Of a DNA stretch of 64,000 nucleotides, positions 32,449 to 42,002 are shown one piece after another. The translations under genes were made by a program, and so were the position numbers. Source of the DNA: Synechococcus sp. 8F6. GTDB taxonomy: Bacteria > Cyanobacteriota > Cyanobacteriia > PCC-6307 > Cyanobiaceae. Under the pieces are notes generated by a model. The model was given only the letters and a program-made list of their open reading frames with translations. It did not search any database and was not told where the DNA came from. Positions within the stretch are counted from its first letter, which is position 1. Every line of letters starts with the position of its first letter. The stretch lies in the NCBI RefSeq assembly GCF_002252665.1, contig NZ_NQKZ01000008.1, forward strand, positions 1-64,000. The letters run 5' to 3'.

Positions 32449-33833
32449 CGCGTTTGCGTTGGACCGCAGCCCTCACCGCTCTGCTGGTGCTGGTGCCGGC
32501 TGTTGTGTTGCTGCGCTGGCCCCGGCCGCGGGCCCAGGGTTTGGAGCGGCTGCTGGGTCAGGCGGCGCTGATGCAGAGCTTTCCCGCCTCGCCGCAGCGG
32601 CCCGTGCCGGCCCTGTGGAGTCAGCGGCTAGGCCCAGCTCTGGCCCGCAACGTCTGGCAGCAGCAGCGCCGGGTGTGGTGGCAGTTCTGGGGGCGCGACG
32701 GCGATGGTGGCGCCTACCTGGCGTTCCCTGCCCATACCCTGCCCCCGGCGCTCACGGCCGGCGCCACCAGTGGCCTGCCGCCCCACAGCCTTCGGGTCGA
32801 TGACCTGGTGGTCGTCGCGGCCGATCCTCTCTCCCAGCAGCTGCTGCAGGACCAGCTGCGGCTGGCCCAGCGCCAGCGCCGCGGCCTGGAGCAGCGCTGT
32901 CTGCTGCGGCTGCAGCAGGAGCAGGCGGTGTTCTGGGCGCCCCTCGGCCTCGGGGTGATGGCCGGACCGATGGCGCCCCTGCTCCAGCGTTTCCAGGAGG
33001 GTTGCCTGAGCCTGCGGTTGGAGGGGGCCAGCTTGGGCCTGACGGGCGAGGCGAGTGCCGCCAGCGGCCTCCTGAGCGCCCCCGGCCGGCCCCAACCGGC
33101 TCCACCGCTGCCGCCTCTGCCCGCCGATTTGCTGCTGGAGTGGCGCGGCCCAGTTTTGGATGCGCTGGTGCAGGGACTGCTCAGCCGCCAGTTGATCCGC
33201 GAACCCTTGGCGGCCCGCTATGGCATCGGTGATGGCCAGCTGACCCTGCTGCGCCGGGTTCCCTTTGTGCTGCGGGTGCGGCCGCTGGCTCAGGGGCCGT
33301 TTCAGGCCGGTCTTGAGGTTCAGTTGCATGTCAGCGGCGAATGCCGCCCCTGGACCCAGCTGCTGGATGGATTGGTGGCGCCGCTGGAGGCGCAGGGTCT
33401 TGCCGCGACCCGCACCGGCTCAGCTGCCCTGCCCGCCATCAGCTGGCGCCGCGAGGATGGCCTGGTGGTGGGTGGCTGGCGCTGGGTGCTGGCCGCCTCG
33501 GGCGAGCCCCAACTGCTTCTGTATCTGGGGCCTGAGCCCCCCTTGGCCAACTCCGCTGCGACCCTTGCCAATCCAACCCTTGCCGCTCCCACCCCGTCCC
33601 TCGGGCTGCCCGGCTCAGCTGGGGCAACGGTGTTGCGGGCTCGCCCCCAGGCCTTGGCCCGCTTGGGCTTGCTGCCTCCGGAGCTGCCGGAGCTGGTGCA
33701 GCAGGCCGCCCAGCTGGATCTGGTGGCCATGCATGCGGCCAGTGGCGCCGGAGTGCTCGGCTCGCCCCTCAGCCAGCTGACGGGGCAGCTTCAGTTGCAG
33801 CTTCGCTCCCAGCGTCCGCCGGTGGCTCGCTAG
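32445..33833 (+). CDS. Hypothetical protein, DUF3352-like
   Basis: A 462-residue protein starting with a membrane anchor/signal segment (WTAALTALLVLVPAVVLL, about 5-22), then a large Leu/Gln/Ala-rich exported domain of alternating strands. The layout resembles the DUF3352 family of cyanobacterial envelope proteins, but the match is uncertain. It is coupled to cofH by ATGA. Its 3' end overlaps the converging thf1 gene by 65 bp, the longest such overlap in the window. Confidence 0.55.
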   Translation: MTRLRWTAALTALLVLVPAVVLLRWPRPRAQGLERLLGQAALMQSFPASPQRPVPALWSQRLGPALARNVWQQQRRVWWQFWGRDGDGGAYLAFPAHTLPPALTAGATSGLPPHSLRVDDLVVVAADPLSQQLLQDQLRLAQRQRRGLEQRCLLRLQQEQAVFWAPLGLGVMAGPMAPLLQRFQEGCLSLRLEGASLGLTGEASAASGLLSAPGRPQPAPPLPPLPADLLLEWRGPVLDALVQGLLSRQLIREPLAARYGIGDGQLTLLRRVPFVLRVRPLAQGPFQAGLEVQLHVSGECRPWTQLLDGLVAPLEAQGLAATRTGSAALPAISWRREDGLVVGGWRWVLAASGEPQLLLYLGPEPPLANSAATLANPTLAAPTPSLGLPGSAGATVLRARPQALARLGLLPPELPELVQQAAQLDLVAMHAASGAGVLGSPLSQLTGQLQLQLRSQRPPVAR

Positions 33834-34515
33834 CGCTGGGTGCAGCCTCAGCAGCTTGCTGCTGCCGTTCGCGTTTGCGGCGCTCAGCGGCAACGGTTTC
33901 CTCCATCAGTTCCACCGCCTGGGCCATCTTCTCGAGATTGTTGGCATAGAGGCTGATGTCCTTGTCGAGTCGATCGCGCAGCAGGCCCATGGCGCTGCCC
34001 AGGTCGTGGGCGTAGCTGCGCAGGGCCGTGGGATCCATGGCATCAGCTCCCTGGGCCTGCTCCAGCAGGCTCAGCAGGCCGACTGCCATCAGCCGGGAGT
34101 AGTGAAAGTCGGGCCGGCGGATGCTCGCCAAAGCAGCTGCAACCGGCTCGGGTGCACCGGCCCCTTCCTGCTCGATCCACTGCTTCACCTGCTCGACGCT
34201 GTGGCTGCCCATGGCGGCCATGGCCTGATCGCGCTGCTGACGCAGGGCGGCGGCATCAAAGCCTGAGGCGGAGCAGAGCGCTGCCAACAGCGGCTCCCGC
34301 TGGCTGTCGGGGCGATAGCCCTTGGCAAAGCTGTCGAACACCTGAATCAGCCCGCAGGCAAACAGGGGATCACTGCGAAAGCCGCTCTGGCGGCTGAGCA
34401 GGTGCAGCTCTACCAGCAGCTCATCCACCAGGCGCCGGTAGAGCGGCGCAATCACGTGGGGAAAGGTGCGGTGGAAGGCACGCTTGCTGTCGGCAACGGT
34501 GAGGGCTGCGCTCAC
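33769..34515 (-). CDS. thf1: Thf1/Psb29, photosystem II and thylakoid FtsH factor
   Basis: A 248-residue all-helical protein of the Thf1/Psb29 family, with VADSKRAFHRTFP at the start, PLYRRLVDELLVELHLLS and DFHYSRLMAVGLLSLLE segments. It is needed for photosystem II repair and is known to support FtsH protease levels. The GTG at 34515 puts the start where the family begins; a TTG at 34530 would add five residues. The C-terminal 50 residues are Ala/Ser/Glu-rich and probably disordered, and their codons overlap the hypothetical gene on the other strand. clpP and ftsH follow nearby. Confidence 0.88.
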   Translation of the reverse strand: MSAALTVADSKRAFHRTFPHVIAPLYRRLVDELLVELHLLSRQSGFRSDPLFACGLIQVFDSFAKGYRPDSQREPLLAALCSASGFDAAALRQQRDQAMAAMGSHSVEQVKQWIEQEGAGAPEPVAAALASIRRPDFHYSRLMAVGLLSLLEQAQGADAMDPTALRSYAHDLGSAMGLLRDRLDKDISLYANNLEKMAQAVELMEETVAAERRKRERQQQAAEAAPSASEPPADAGSEAATEAAPSAG

Positions 34516-34591
34516 GCTGAATCGGGCCAAGATCCGCCGACCCTAGCCGCCCAGGCTCAGTAGGATCGGGTCCAGTCGCTCCAACAGCTCC

Positions 34592-35182
34592 ATGATCCCG
34601 ATCGTGATTGAAGAGTCGGGCCGGGGTGAACGCGCATTCGACATCTATTCCCGTCTGTTGCGGGAGCGAATCATCTTCCTGGGCGAACCGGTCACGTCAG
34701 AGTCGGCCAACCGCGTGGTGGCCCAGCTTCTGTTTCTGGAAGCGGAAGATCCGGAGAAAGACATCTTCCTCTACATCAACTCCCCCGGCGGATCGGTGTA
34801 CGACGGCCTCGGCATCTTCGACACGATGCAACACATCAAGCCCGATGTGCAGACCGTCTGTGTGGGGCTGGCCGCCTCGATGGGAGCCTTCCTGCTCTGC
34901 GCCGGCACCAAGGGCAAGCGCAGCAGCCTCACCCACTCGCGGATCATGATTCACCAGCCCCTGGGCGGTGCCCGCGGCCAGGCCAGCGACATCCGCATCC
35001 AGGCCGATGAGATTCTCTATCTCAAAAAGAAGCTCAACACGGAGCTGGCCGATCGCACCGGCCAGCCCCTGCCGCGCATCGAAGAGGACACTGACCGCGA
35101 CTTCTTCATGTCGCCGGCTGAGGCGGTGGAGTATGGCCTGATCGACAAGGTGATCGAGAAGCGTCCCGTTCGACCCGTTTGA
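34592..35182 (+). CDS. clpP: ATP-dependent Clp protease proteolytic subunit
   Basis: A 196-residue ClpP with the triad in place: S96 in [10 protein letters not shown]121 in MIHQPLGG, and the Asp in DTDRDFFM (about 171). N-terminal axial-loop residues and the [17 protein letters not shown] start are typical of cyanobacterial ClpP forms partnering ClpC or ClpX. It diverges from thf1 with a 76-bp promoter gap and converges with ftsH over a shared terminator. Confidence 0.95.
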   Translation: MIPIVIEESGRGERAFDIYSRLLRERIIFLGEPVTSESANRVVAQLLFLEAEDPEKDIFLYINSPGGSVYDGLGIFDTMQHIKPDVQTVCVGLAASMGAFLLCAGTKGKRSSLTHSRIMIHQPLGGARGQASDIRIQADEILYLKKKLNTELADRTGQPLPRIEEDTDRDFFMSPAEAVEYGLIDKVIEKRPVRPV

Positions 35183-35220
35183 AGCTCAGCTTCGACTGAT
35201 CTGAGGCCCAGCGAGGTTTC

Positions 35221-35260
35221 AAAAAAGCCCCTCCCGAGGTTGATCCACGGGGGGGCTTTT
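35221..35260. terminator. Bidirectional rho-independent terminator between clpP and ftsH
   Basis: aaaaaagcccctcccg and cgggggggctttt form an inverted repeat with a short loop (gaggttgatcca region), flanked by an A-run on one side and a T-run on the other, so it can act for both converging genes. Confidence 0.85.
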
Positions 35261-35269
35261 GGGTCTGGT

Positions 35270-37225
35270 TTAAGCAGCAGGGGCTGGTTCAGCCACAGCC
35301 GCATCAGAAAGAAGGGGCGAGAAACGCTCCTTCTCGGGGACTGTGGTGAATTCGGCAACGATGGCGCGGAACTCTTCACCATCGAGCGTTTCCTTCTCGA
35401 TCAGAAGCTCCACCACCCGGTCCATGCAGGCGCGGTGCTCCGCCACCAGCTTCACCGTGTCGGCGTAGCAGCTCTGCACGATCTGGCGCACGGCGTCATC
35501 GATCTTGCTGGCAAGACGATCAGAGCCGTCGCTGCGGGTCATCAGGTCGCGGCCGAGGAACACCTCTTGGTTGCCCGCTTCAAACGACACCTGGCCGAGG
35601 TCACTCATGCCGAAGCGCGTCACCATCTGGCGGGCGATCGAGGCCACCTGCTGGATGTCGCCGCCAGCACCGGTGGTGACCTCCGCATAGCCGAACACCA
35701 CATCCTCAGCAGCGCGGCCGCCCAGGGCGCCCATGATCCTTGCCCGCAGCTGGGCCCGGCTCACCAGCATCTGCTCTTCATCGGGGGAAAACCAGGTGAG
35801 GCCCTGGGCCTGACCCCGGGGGATCAGCGTCACCTTTTGCACCGGGTCGTGGGCCTGCACCAGGGTGCCCACCAGGGCATGGCCGACCTCGTGGTAGGCG
35901 ATCAACCTCTTGCTGCGCCCGTCGGTGAGCGGTTTGCCCTCCATGCCGGCGATCACCCGGTCCACGGCGTCGTCGATCTCGGCCAAGGTGGTGGCTTCCT
36001 TGCGGCGGCGGGCGGTGAGGATCGCCGCTTCGTTGAGCAGGTTGGCCAGGTCGGCGCCTGAGAAGCCAGGGGTGCGGCGTGCGACGGCTTCGAGGCTCAC
36101 ATCCGGCGCCAGCTTTTTGTTGCGGCTGTGCACATTCAGGATCGACAGGCGCCCCTTGATGTCGGGCACGTCAACCTGCACTTGGCGGTCAAAGCGGCCG
36201 GGGCGTAGCAGCGCCGAATCGAGCACGTCGGCCCGGTTGGTGGCGGCAATGATGATGATGCCACTGTTGCCCTCGAAGCCGTCCATCTCCGTCAGGAGCT
36301 GGTTGAGGGTCTGCTCCCGTTCGTCGTTGCCACCTCCCACGCCGGCGCCACGCTGGCGGCCCACCGCATCGATTTCGTCGATGAAGATCAAGCAGGGGCT
36401 GTTTTCCTTGGCCCGCTTGAAAAGGTCGCGCACCCGGCTGGCACCCACGCCCACGAACATCTCCACAAATTCCGAACCGGAAAGGGAGAAAAAGGGCACG
36501 CCGGCCTCGCCGGCAATGGCCTTGGCCAGAAGGGTTTTGCCGGTGCCTGGAGGCCCAACCAGCAGCACGCCTTTGGGAATCTTGGCGCCCACGGAGGTGA
36601 AGCGCTCCGGCGTTTTCAGGAAGGTCACTACCTCTTGTAGGTCTTGCTTGGCTTCTTCCACGCCGGCCACGTCGTCAAATTTGACGCCGGTTTCGGCCTC
36701 CATCGCAAAGCGGGCCTTGGTCTTGCCGAACTGCATCGCTTGGCCGGGGCCGCCAGGCATGCCGTTACCGCGACGGGCCAGGAACACCAGCGAACCGATC
36801 AGCAGCAGCGGGAATAGCAGATTGCCCAGCAGTCCCAGAGCCGGAGGGGCGGTTTTGGGTGGATGGATGTCGAAGCTGATGGCCTGATCCTTGAGCTTGT
36901 TCACCAGCTCCGGCGCCACTCCTGGAAGATCCACCCGCAGCCGCTGCACCCGGTTGTCGAGGTCGGGATCCACCGCTTCGATCACGGCGCTACGGCCACC
37001 ATCAAAGATGTCTACGGCCGTCACGCGTCCGGCGTCGACGTAGTCAAGGAAGCGGCCATAGCTCATGCGGGCTACCGCCGCATTGCGGGGCGCAACGGTG
37101 GGACTGGCGGAATTATTGGGATTGAAGCGGGCCGTGCCTCCGCTGCTCAGCAACTGCCATCCGAGAAAGGCAACCACCGCCAGGGGCAGCAGCCAGAGGG
37201 CAATCAGACGCCAGCGCTGGTTCAT
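35270..37225 (-). CDS. ftsH: ATP-dependent zinc metalloprotease FtsH
   Basis: A 651-residue membrane AAA protease. A hydrophobic N-terminal segment (about 5-27) and a second one (131-150) flank a lumenal region of about 100 residues. The AAA domain has Walker A GPPGTGKT (224-231), Walker B FIDEID (280-285) and the second region of homology (LLRPGRFD). The zinc site HEVGH follows with a distal Asp. The sequence looks like the thylakoid FtsH type that degrades damaged photosystem II D1 protein. Proximity to thf1 and clpP groups three photosystem-quality-control genes. It ends in an Ala/Pro tail. Confidence 0.94.
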   Translation of the reverse strand: MNQRWRLIALWLLPLAVVAFLGWQLLSSGGTARFNPNNSASPTVAPRNAAVARMSYGRFLDYVDAGRVTAVDIFDGGRSAVIEAVDPDLDNRVQRLRVDLPGVAPELVNKLKDQAISFDIHPPKTAPPALGLLGNLLFPLLLIGSLVFLARRGNGMPGGPGQAMQFGKTKARFAMEAETGVKFDDVAGVEEAKQDLQEVVTFLKTPERFTSVGAKIPKGVLLVGPPGTGKTLLAKAIAGEAGVPFFSLSGSEFVEMFVGVGASRVRDLFKRAKENSPCLIFIDEIDAVGRQRGAGVGGGNDEREQTLNQLLTEMDGFEGNSGIIIIAATNRADVLDSALLRPGRFDRQVQVDVPDIKGRLSILNVHSRNKKLAPDVSLEAVARRTPGFSGADLANLLNEAAILTARRRKEATTLAEIDDAVDRVIAGMEGKPLTDGRSKRLIAYHEVGHALVGTLVQAHDPVQKVTLIPRGQAQGLTWFSPDEEQMLVSRAQLRARIMGALGGRAAEDVVFGYAEVTTGAGGDIQQVASIARQMVTRFGMSDLGQVSFEAGNQEVFLGRDLMTRSDGSDRLASKIDDAVRQIVQSCYADTVKLVAEHRACMDRVVELLIEKETLDGEEFRAIVAEFTTVPEKERFSPLLSDAAVAEPAPAA

Positions 37226-37348
37226 AGCTGAAACACATTCTTAACAAGTGTAACGGCGCTGCGGACCGCTGTAGCTTCCCTGGATGTGCTTGTTCACGCC
37301 GAATTCAACAGAGGCAGGCTGGCGCTCTGTGCACCATCGAACCCTTCT

Positions 37349-37684
37349 TCAGCCTGCTTGCGCCCAGGGCAGCTCGTTGAAGCTGGCACCGGCGAGGGCT
37401 TCGAGCTGGGCAGGACTGCTGGGTGGCTCAACCAGCAACTCCTGGGCCTGGATTGTTTCGACCAGTTCAGGACCGCCGAGGCCATGGGTCCAGATCTTGA
37501 TCACGCTTAGTGGCGGGCATTGAAAGCTGAGGAGCTCAAACGGAAACACCACCCGTTCGAGGAAAAACTGCTCGGGTCCGACGCAGCGCAGGATCACCAT
37601 GCGATCCCTGGTGTTGCGGTAGCCGCACGAGAGCAGAGTCAAGGCCAGTTCTGGTGAGGGCACACCATGAAGCCATCGCCTCAC
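37349..37684 (-). CDS. DUF1830 family protein
   Basis: A 111-residue protein matching the small cyanobacterial DUF1830 family: CGYRNTRDRMVILRCVGP, EQFFLERVVFPFELLSF and a W(T/S)HG segment. No function is established for the family. The start is a GTG at 37684; another GTG at 37663 (VPSPEL) is possible. It lies 123 bp upstream of ftsH on the same strand, so the ftsH promoter probably sits in the gap between them. Confidence 0.7.
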   Translation of the reverse strand: MRRWLHGVPSPELALTLLSCGYRNTRDRMVILRCVGPEQFFLERVVFPFELLSFQCPPLSVIKIWTHGLGGPELVETIQAQELLVEPPSSPAQLEALAGASFNELPWAQAG

Positions 37685-37785
37685 GTGCGGATTTGGTGAC
37701 GAACGCCACGTTTTTAGGTTTTTAATAGTTTCTTCGGTTTTGCGGGCCGGTTGGGCTGGAGCAAAGAGGGTCTGGCCCGGCTGGC

Positions 37786-39015
37786 TCAGAGGCTGCGCAG
37801 GGCCACGATTGGATCCAACCGGGCGGCGCGGCGGGCCGGCACCACGCCGAAGAACAGGCCGATCGAGCCCGACAGCCCCACCGTGGCCAGCACCGTGGCG
37901 GCTCCGATCGTGGCGGGCAACGGCGTAACGGCGGCCACCATGACCACCGTGCCGATGCCCACGGCGCTGCCGATCACGCCGCCGAGGCTGGCCAGCACCA
38001 GCGACTCCACCAGAAACTGCAGCAGCACGTCGCCGCTGCGGGCGCCGAGGGCCTTACGCAGACCGATCTCCTCGGTGCGCTCGCTCACCGACACCAACAT
38101 GATGTTCATGATGCCGATGCCGCCCACCAGCAGCGACACGGCGCCGATGGCTGCCAGCATCAAGGTGAGTCCACCGGTGATCGTGCTCACGATTGTCAGG
38201 GCGTCCTTCTGGGAGCGCACGGCGAAGTCGTCCTCCCGCAGGATCCGGTGCCGTTGGCGCAGCAGGTTGGTGATCTGAAAGCTCGCGGCTCCGGTGCTCT
38301 GTTCGTCGCGGGCCTCGACGCTGATGAAGTTGAGGTTGACGCCGTAGGTGGGATCGCGGCCGGAGAGCTTGCTCACCATCGTCGTGAGCGGCACGTAGGC
38401 GTTTTCGTCCTGGTTTTGGCCAAACACCGCCCCCTTGGGCTCCAGCACGCCGATCACCTCGAACAGCTGGTTGCGGATGCGCAGTTGGCGCCCCACCGGC
38501 GCCTTGCCGGGAAACATCTTGGCGCCCAGATCGGGCCCCACCACAGTGACGTTGCGGGCGCTGCTGAGGTCGCTGGCGGAGAAGAAACGGCCCTGGGCCA
38601 CCTCAAACTGACGCACCGGCAGAAACTCGGGTGTCACTCCCGATACCGAGGCGGTGCTGCTGATGCCGCCGGCTTGAATCACCTCGCTCAGGGTGATCTG
38701 GGGCGCCACCCGTTTGACGCTGGGCACTTGCTCGGCGATCGCCTCGGCGTCTTCGAGCACGAGGGTTTTGGGGAAGTCGATGCCCTGGCGCCGGGTGTCG
38801 TTGTTGCCCGGCACCACAAACAACACATTGGCCCCGAGGTTGCTGAGCTGGCCTTCGGCCAGGTTCTGGGCTCCCCGTCCCACGCCCACCAAGGTGATCA
38901 CCGAGGCATTGCCGATCACGATGCCGAGCATCGTGAGCAGGCTGCGCAGCCGGTTGGCCCGCAGGGTGGTCAGAGCCATGACTACGGTTTCACCGACGGG
39001 CAATTTCGAAGCCAT
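37786..39015 (-). CDS. MacB/FtsX-type ABC transporter permease
   Basis: A 409-residue permease with one N-terminal membrane helix (about 25-45), a periplasmic MacB_PCD domain (about 50-265) and three C-terminal helices of the FtsX domain with the ISERTEEIGLRKALGA-like VSERTEEIGLRKALGAR segment. It would pair with a MacB/LolD-type ATPase and an HlyD-type adaptor, but none is adjacent. The substrate is unknown. The ATG at 39015 is preferred over a GTG at 39021. Confidence 0.87.
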   Translation of the reverse strand: MASKLPVGETVVMALTTLRANRLRSLLTMLGIVIGNASVITLVGVGRGAQNLAEGQLSNLGANVLFVVPGNNDTRRQGIDFPKTLVLEDAEAIAEQVPSVKRVAPQITLSEVIQAGGISSTASVSGVTPEFLPVRQFEVAQGRFFSASDLSSARNVTVVGPDLGAKMFPGKAPVGRQLRIRNQLFEVIGVLEPKGAVFGQNQDENAYVPLTTMVSKLSGRDPTYGVNLNFISVEARDEQSTGAASFQITNLLRQRHRILREDDFAVRSQKDALTIVSTITGGLTLMLAAIGAVSLLVGGIGIMNIMLVSVSERTEEIGLRKALGARSGDVLLQFLVESLVLASLGGVIGSAVGIGTVVMVAAVTPLPATIGAATVLATVGLSGSIGLFFGVVPARRAARLDPIVALRSL

Positions 39016-39032
39016 GGGCACGTGCTGGGGCC

Positions 39033-40817
39033 CTAAACGATGGCGGTTCCGCTGTCCGCGTTGTGGCTGCGGGCGCCGCGATGCACTTCCCCGCGGAGCA
39101 GATCCAGGGTCACGATCTCGCCCTGACGCAGGCTGGCAAAGGCGTTGTCGACGCCCACAATCGCCGGAACGCCGGTGCGCTGGGCGATCACGGCCGCGTG
39201 GCTCTCCATGCCGTCGGCTTCGGCAATCACGGCCTTGGCTTTGCGAATCGCCTCGATGTAATCAGCCGAGGTTTCACGTACCACCAGGATCTCCCCCGAC
39301 TGGATCGCCGCTGCTGCCTCGGGGCTATCCACGAGGCGAACCCGCCCGCTCACCGAGCCGTTGCCGATGCCGGTGCCCTTCGACAGCACGGCCGACACGA
39401 TGCCGACCTTGATGAAGTCGGTGGAGCCGCTCACCCCAGACAGGGTGCCAGCGGTTTGCACCACCAGGTCGCCGTCCTGCAGGAAGCCCAGCTCCCGGGC
39501 CATGCCCATGGCCAGGCTGAAGGTGCTCGTGGAGGAGCTTTGTTCCGCCACCAGCAGGGGATTCACTCCCCAGCAGAGCTGCAGCTGGCGGGCCACCTTC
39601 ACCTCGCTGGTGATCGCCAGGATGGGCGTGCTGGGCCGAAACTTGCTGACGTTGCGGGCGGTTGAGCCACCCTTGGTGAGGGGCAGGATTGCCGCGGCAT
39701 TGAGCTGGCGGGCAATGCTGCTCACCGCCTGGCAGATGGCGTTGGGAATGGTGGTGGCCATGTGGCTGTCGAGCACCCGCTGGGGGTAATCACGCTCGAT
39801 GCGCCGGGCGATCGTGGCCATGGTGGCCACCGCTTCCACCGGGAAATCACCCACAGCGCTCTCGTTGGACAGCATCACGGCGTCGGTGCCATCGAGGATG
39901 GCATTGGCGACGTCGCTCACCTCGGCCCGGGTGGGGCGGGGGCAGCTCACCATCGAATCGAGCATCTGGGTGGCGGTGATCACCGGGATGCCGAGGCTGT
40001 TGGCTTTGCGGATCAGCTCCTTCTGCAGCAGCGGCACCTCTTCGGCAGGCATCTCGACGCCCAAATCACCGCGGGCCACCATTACCCCGTCGCAAAGGGG
40101 CAGGATGTCGTCGATCTGGTCGATCGCCTCAAATTTTTCAATCTTGGCGACCACCGGCGTGCTGTGTCCGTGGCTGCGGATCAGCTCGCGGATCTCGCGC
40201 ATGTCCGAGGGGTTGCGCACGAAGCTGAGCGCCACCCAATCGACACCGTGTTGCAGGCCAAAGGCCAGGTCGATCCGGTCTTTTTCGGTAAGCGCCCGGA
40301 TCGAGAGCTGCACGTCTGGAAAGTTGACGCCCTTGTTGTTGGAGAGCACGCCACCGACGGTGACGCTGCAGAACAGGGTTTGCTCGGGCTTGTCGACGCG
40401 CTCGACCAGCATTTCGACCCGGCCGTCATCCAGCAGGATGCGGCTGCCGGGCACGACCTCGTCGGCGAGATTGTCGTAGGTGACTGTGGCAATCGATTGA
40501 TTGCAAGCCACATCCCTCGAGGTGAGCGTGAAGGGATCACCCTTGGCCAGGGTGATGGGCCCGTCGGCGAAGCGGCCCAGCCGGATCTTGGGACCCTGCA
40601 GGTCCTGGAGGATGCCGATCTCGATGCCCAGCTCGGTGGAGACCTGGCGGATCGTGGCGATCCGAGCCGCGTGCTCGCTGTGGTCCCCGTGGGAGAAATT
40701 GAGGCGAAAGGTGGTAGCCCCGGCGGCAATCAACTCGCGCAGGCGTTCCGGAGATTCCGTGGCGGGCCCGATCGTGGCCACGATCTTGGTGCGACGCATG
40801 AGATCGGGCTGGGGCAT
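39033..40817 (-). CDS. pyk: Pyruvate kinase
   Basis: A 594-residue pyruvate kinase, longer than the 470-residue E. coli type because of a C-terminal phosphohistidine (PEP-utilising) domain of about 100 residues (ADGMESHAAVIAQRTGVPAI), as usual in cyanobacteria and some Firmicutes. The catalytic region has RRTKIVATIGPATES, MVARGDLGVEMP and the lysine-containing VVAKIEKFEA. The ATG at 40817 (MPQPDLMRRTK) fits the cyanobacterial N-terminus; an ATG at 40799 is less likely. It diverges from a MazG-like gene across 57 bp. Confidence 0.95.
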   Translation of the reverse strand: MPQPDLMRRTKIVATIGPATESPERLRELIAAGATTFRLNFSHGDHSEHAARIATIRQVSTELGIEIGILQDLQGPKIRLGRFADGPITLAKGDPFTLTSRDVACNQSIATVTYDNLADEVVPGSRILLDDGRVEMLVERVDKPEQTLFCSVTVGGVLSNNKGVNFPDVQLSIRALTEKDRIDLAFGLQHGVDWVALSFVRNPSDMREIRELIRSHGHSTPVVAKIEKFEAIDQIDDILPLCDGVMVARGDLGVEMPAEEVPLLQKELIRKANSLGIPVITATQMLDSMVSCPRPTRAEVSDVANAILDGTDAVMLSNESAVGDFPVEAVATMATIARRIERDYPQRVLDSHMATTIPNAICQAVSSIARQLNAAAILPLTKGGSTARNVSKFRPSTPILAITSEVKVARQLQLCWGVNPLLVAEQSSSTSTFSLAMGMARELGFLQDGDLVVQTAGTLSGVSGSTDFIKVGIVSAVLSKGTGIGNGSVSGRVRLVDSPEAAAAIQSGEILVVRETSADYIEAIRKAKAVIAEADGMESHAAVIAQRTGVPAIVGVDNAFASLRQGEIVTLDLLRGEVHRGARSHNADSGTAIV

Positions 40818-40874
40818 CAACACGCCATCAGACAGCTGGAAACTACCATCCAGGCCTGCAACGAGCTGCCGCAG

Positions 40875-41204
40875 TTGGACTTTCAGGCTTACCAACAGCG
40901 CTCCCGCGCCACCGCCCTCTATCCCGAGGCCGGCGACAACCCCATCTATCCCACCCTGGGGCTGTGCGGTGAGGCCGGTGAGGTGGCCGACAAGGTCAAG
41001 AAGGTGATGCGCGACCAGAACGGCGTGTTCACCCCCGAGGTGATCGCCGCCCTGCAGCTGGAGCTGGGGGATGTGCTCTGGTACGTGGCGCAACTCGCCA
41101 CCGAACTGGGCCTGGAGCTCGATCAGATCGCCCAGGCCAATCTCGACAAGCTGGCCAGCCGCGCCGCCCGTAACGTGATTGCAGGTAGTGGGGATACGCG
41201 GTGA
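40875..41204 (+). CDS. MazG-like nucleotide pyrophosphohydrolase
   Basis: A 109-residue all-alpha NTP pyrophosphatase of the MazG type with the metal-binding EAGEVADKVKK and ELGDVLWYVA motifs (ExxE and ExxD). The TTG at 40875 starts the family-like MDFQAYQQRSRATALYP sequence; no ATG or GTG is in frame close to this. It is coupled to the next secreted protein gene by GTGA at 41201-41204. A role in clearing damaged nucleotides is plausible, not shown. Confidence 0.82.
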   Translation: MDFQAYQQRSRATALYPEAGDNPIYPTLGLCGEAGEVADKVKKVMRDQNGVFTPEVIAALQLELGDVLWYVAQLATELGLELDQIAQANLDKLASRAARNVIAGSGDTR

Positions 41205-41668
41205 TCAGAGTCGTGCTAGCTCCTTTTCTGGTGGCGTTGTTGCTGCTTGTGCCTGGTCCTGCCTGGGCGGCCGAGCTGCAGGTTTCGCAGGTGAGTCTCG
41301 AGCCCTGTCCCGCCGAAGATGTTGGCGCCCAACCCGAGTTGCGGCGCCCTTCCGGCGCCAGCTGCTACGCCCTGCGTGGCACTGTGCTGAATCCGGGCCG
41401 CAAACCTGTGGTGGACACCGATGTGTTTGCTCTGATCGTCGATTCCAGCGGCGAGCCGGTGCTCCAGAACCGCACCCGCGTGGGGTCGATCGGCGACGTG
41501 CCCCCAGGCAGCTCCGGCTTTGCCCTGCGCCTGTCGGTGCCGGCGGGCACACCAGGGCCCCTCAGCTTCCGCAGCGTCAAGGCGCGTGGTTTCAGTGCCC
41601 CGGTGCGCACCCGCGCCGGTATCGACGACGAATTGCTGCCGCTTGAGCAGGCTCTCGCCGATCAGTAA
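41201..41668 (+). CDS. Small secreted hypothetical protein
   Basis: A 155-residue protein with a clear Sec signal (VVLAPFLVALLLLVPGPAWA, cleavage after AWA) and a beta-rich mature domain of about 130 residues. It contains two Cys (SLEPCPAE and ASCYALRG) that could form a disulphide. The GTG start at 41201 overlaps the MazG-like stop. No family is recognised; the fold may be an immunoglobulin-like exported domain. The gene converges with yggT. Confidence 0.6.
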   Translation: MIRVVLAPFLVALLLLVPGPAWAAELQVSQVSLEPCPAEDVGAQPELRRPSGASCYALRGTVLNPGRKPVVDTDVFALIVDSSGEPVLQNRTRVGSIGDVPPGSSGFALRLSVPAGTPGPLSFRSVKARGFSAPVRTRAGIDDELLPLEQALADQ

Positions 41669-41680
41669 CGCGGAGCCCGA

Positions 41681-41968
41681 TCAGTAACCGGCGCTCAGCA
41701 CCGACACGCTGGCGCCTGCGAGCAGGCTCTGCACCAGTTGCAGGGCGATGAAGGCCACAATCGCCGACAGGTCGAGGCCGCCCAGGGGCGGGATCAGGCC
41801 GCGGAAGGCATTGAGGTAGGGGTCGGTGATCGAACTCACCGTGGAGAGCAGCGGATTGCTCCAGTCGAGGTTGGGGAACCAGCTGAGCAGCACCCGCACC
41901 AGCAGCACCACGGTGTAGATGCTGAGGGTTTGGGCCAGCACCTGCAGCAGAAAACTCAGCGCGTCCAT
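41681..41968 (-). CDS. YggT family membrane protein
   Basis: A 95-residue protein with two hydrophobic segments and the YggT motifs LVRVLLSWFPNLDW and TDPYLNAFRGLIPPLGGLDLS. The family (Ycf19-like in plastids) is linked to nucleoid or division-plane organisation and to thylakoid complex assembly. It is the third gene of the ilvA-scpB-yggT run; a 34-bp gap follows scpB. Confidence 0.87.
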   Translation of the reverse strand: MDALSFLLQVLAQTLSIYTVVLLVRVLLSWFPNLDWSNPLLSTVSSITDPYLNAFRGLIPPLGGLDLSAIVAFIALQLVQSLLAGASVSVLSAGY

Positions 41969-42002
41969 GGGTGCTCGTTGGCGGAATCTCGATCGGGAAA
42001 CT

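Noticed and set aside
39762-41204. A 480-residue frame ending in the MazG-like domain
   Set aside because: Its first 370 residues are antisense to pyk; only the part from TTG 40875 matches a protein family.
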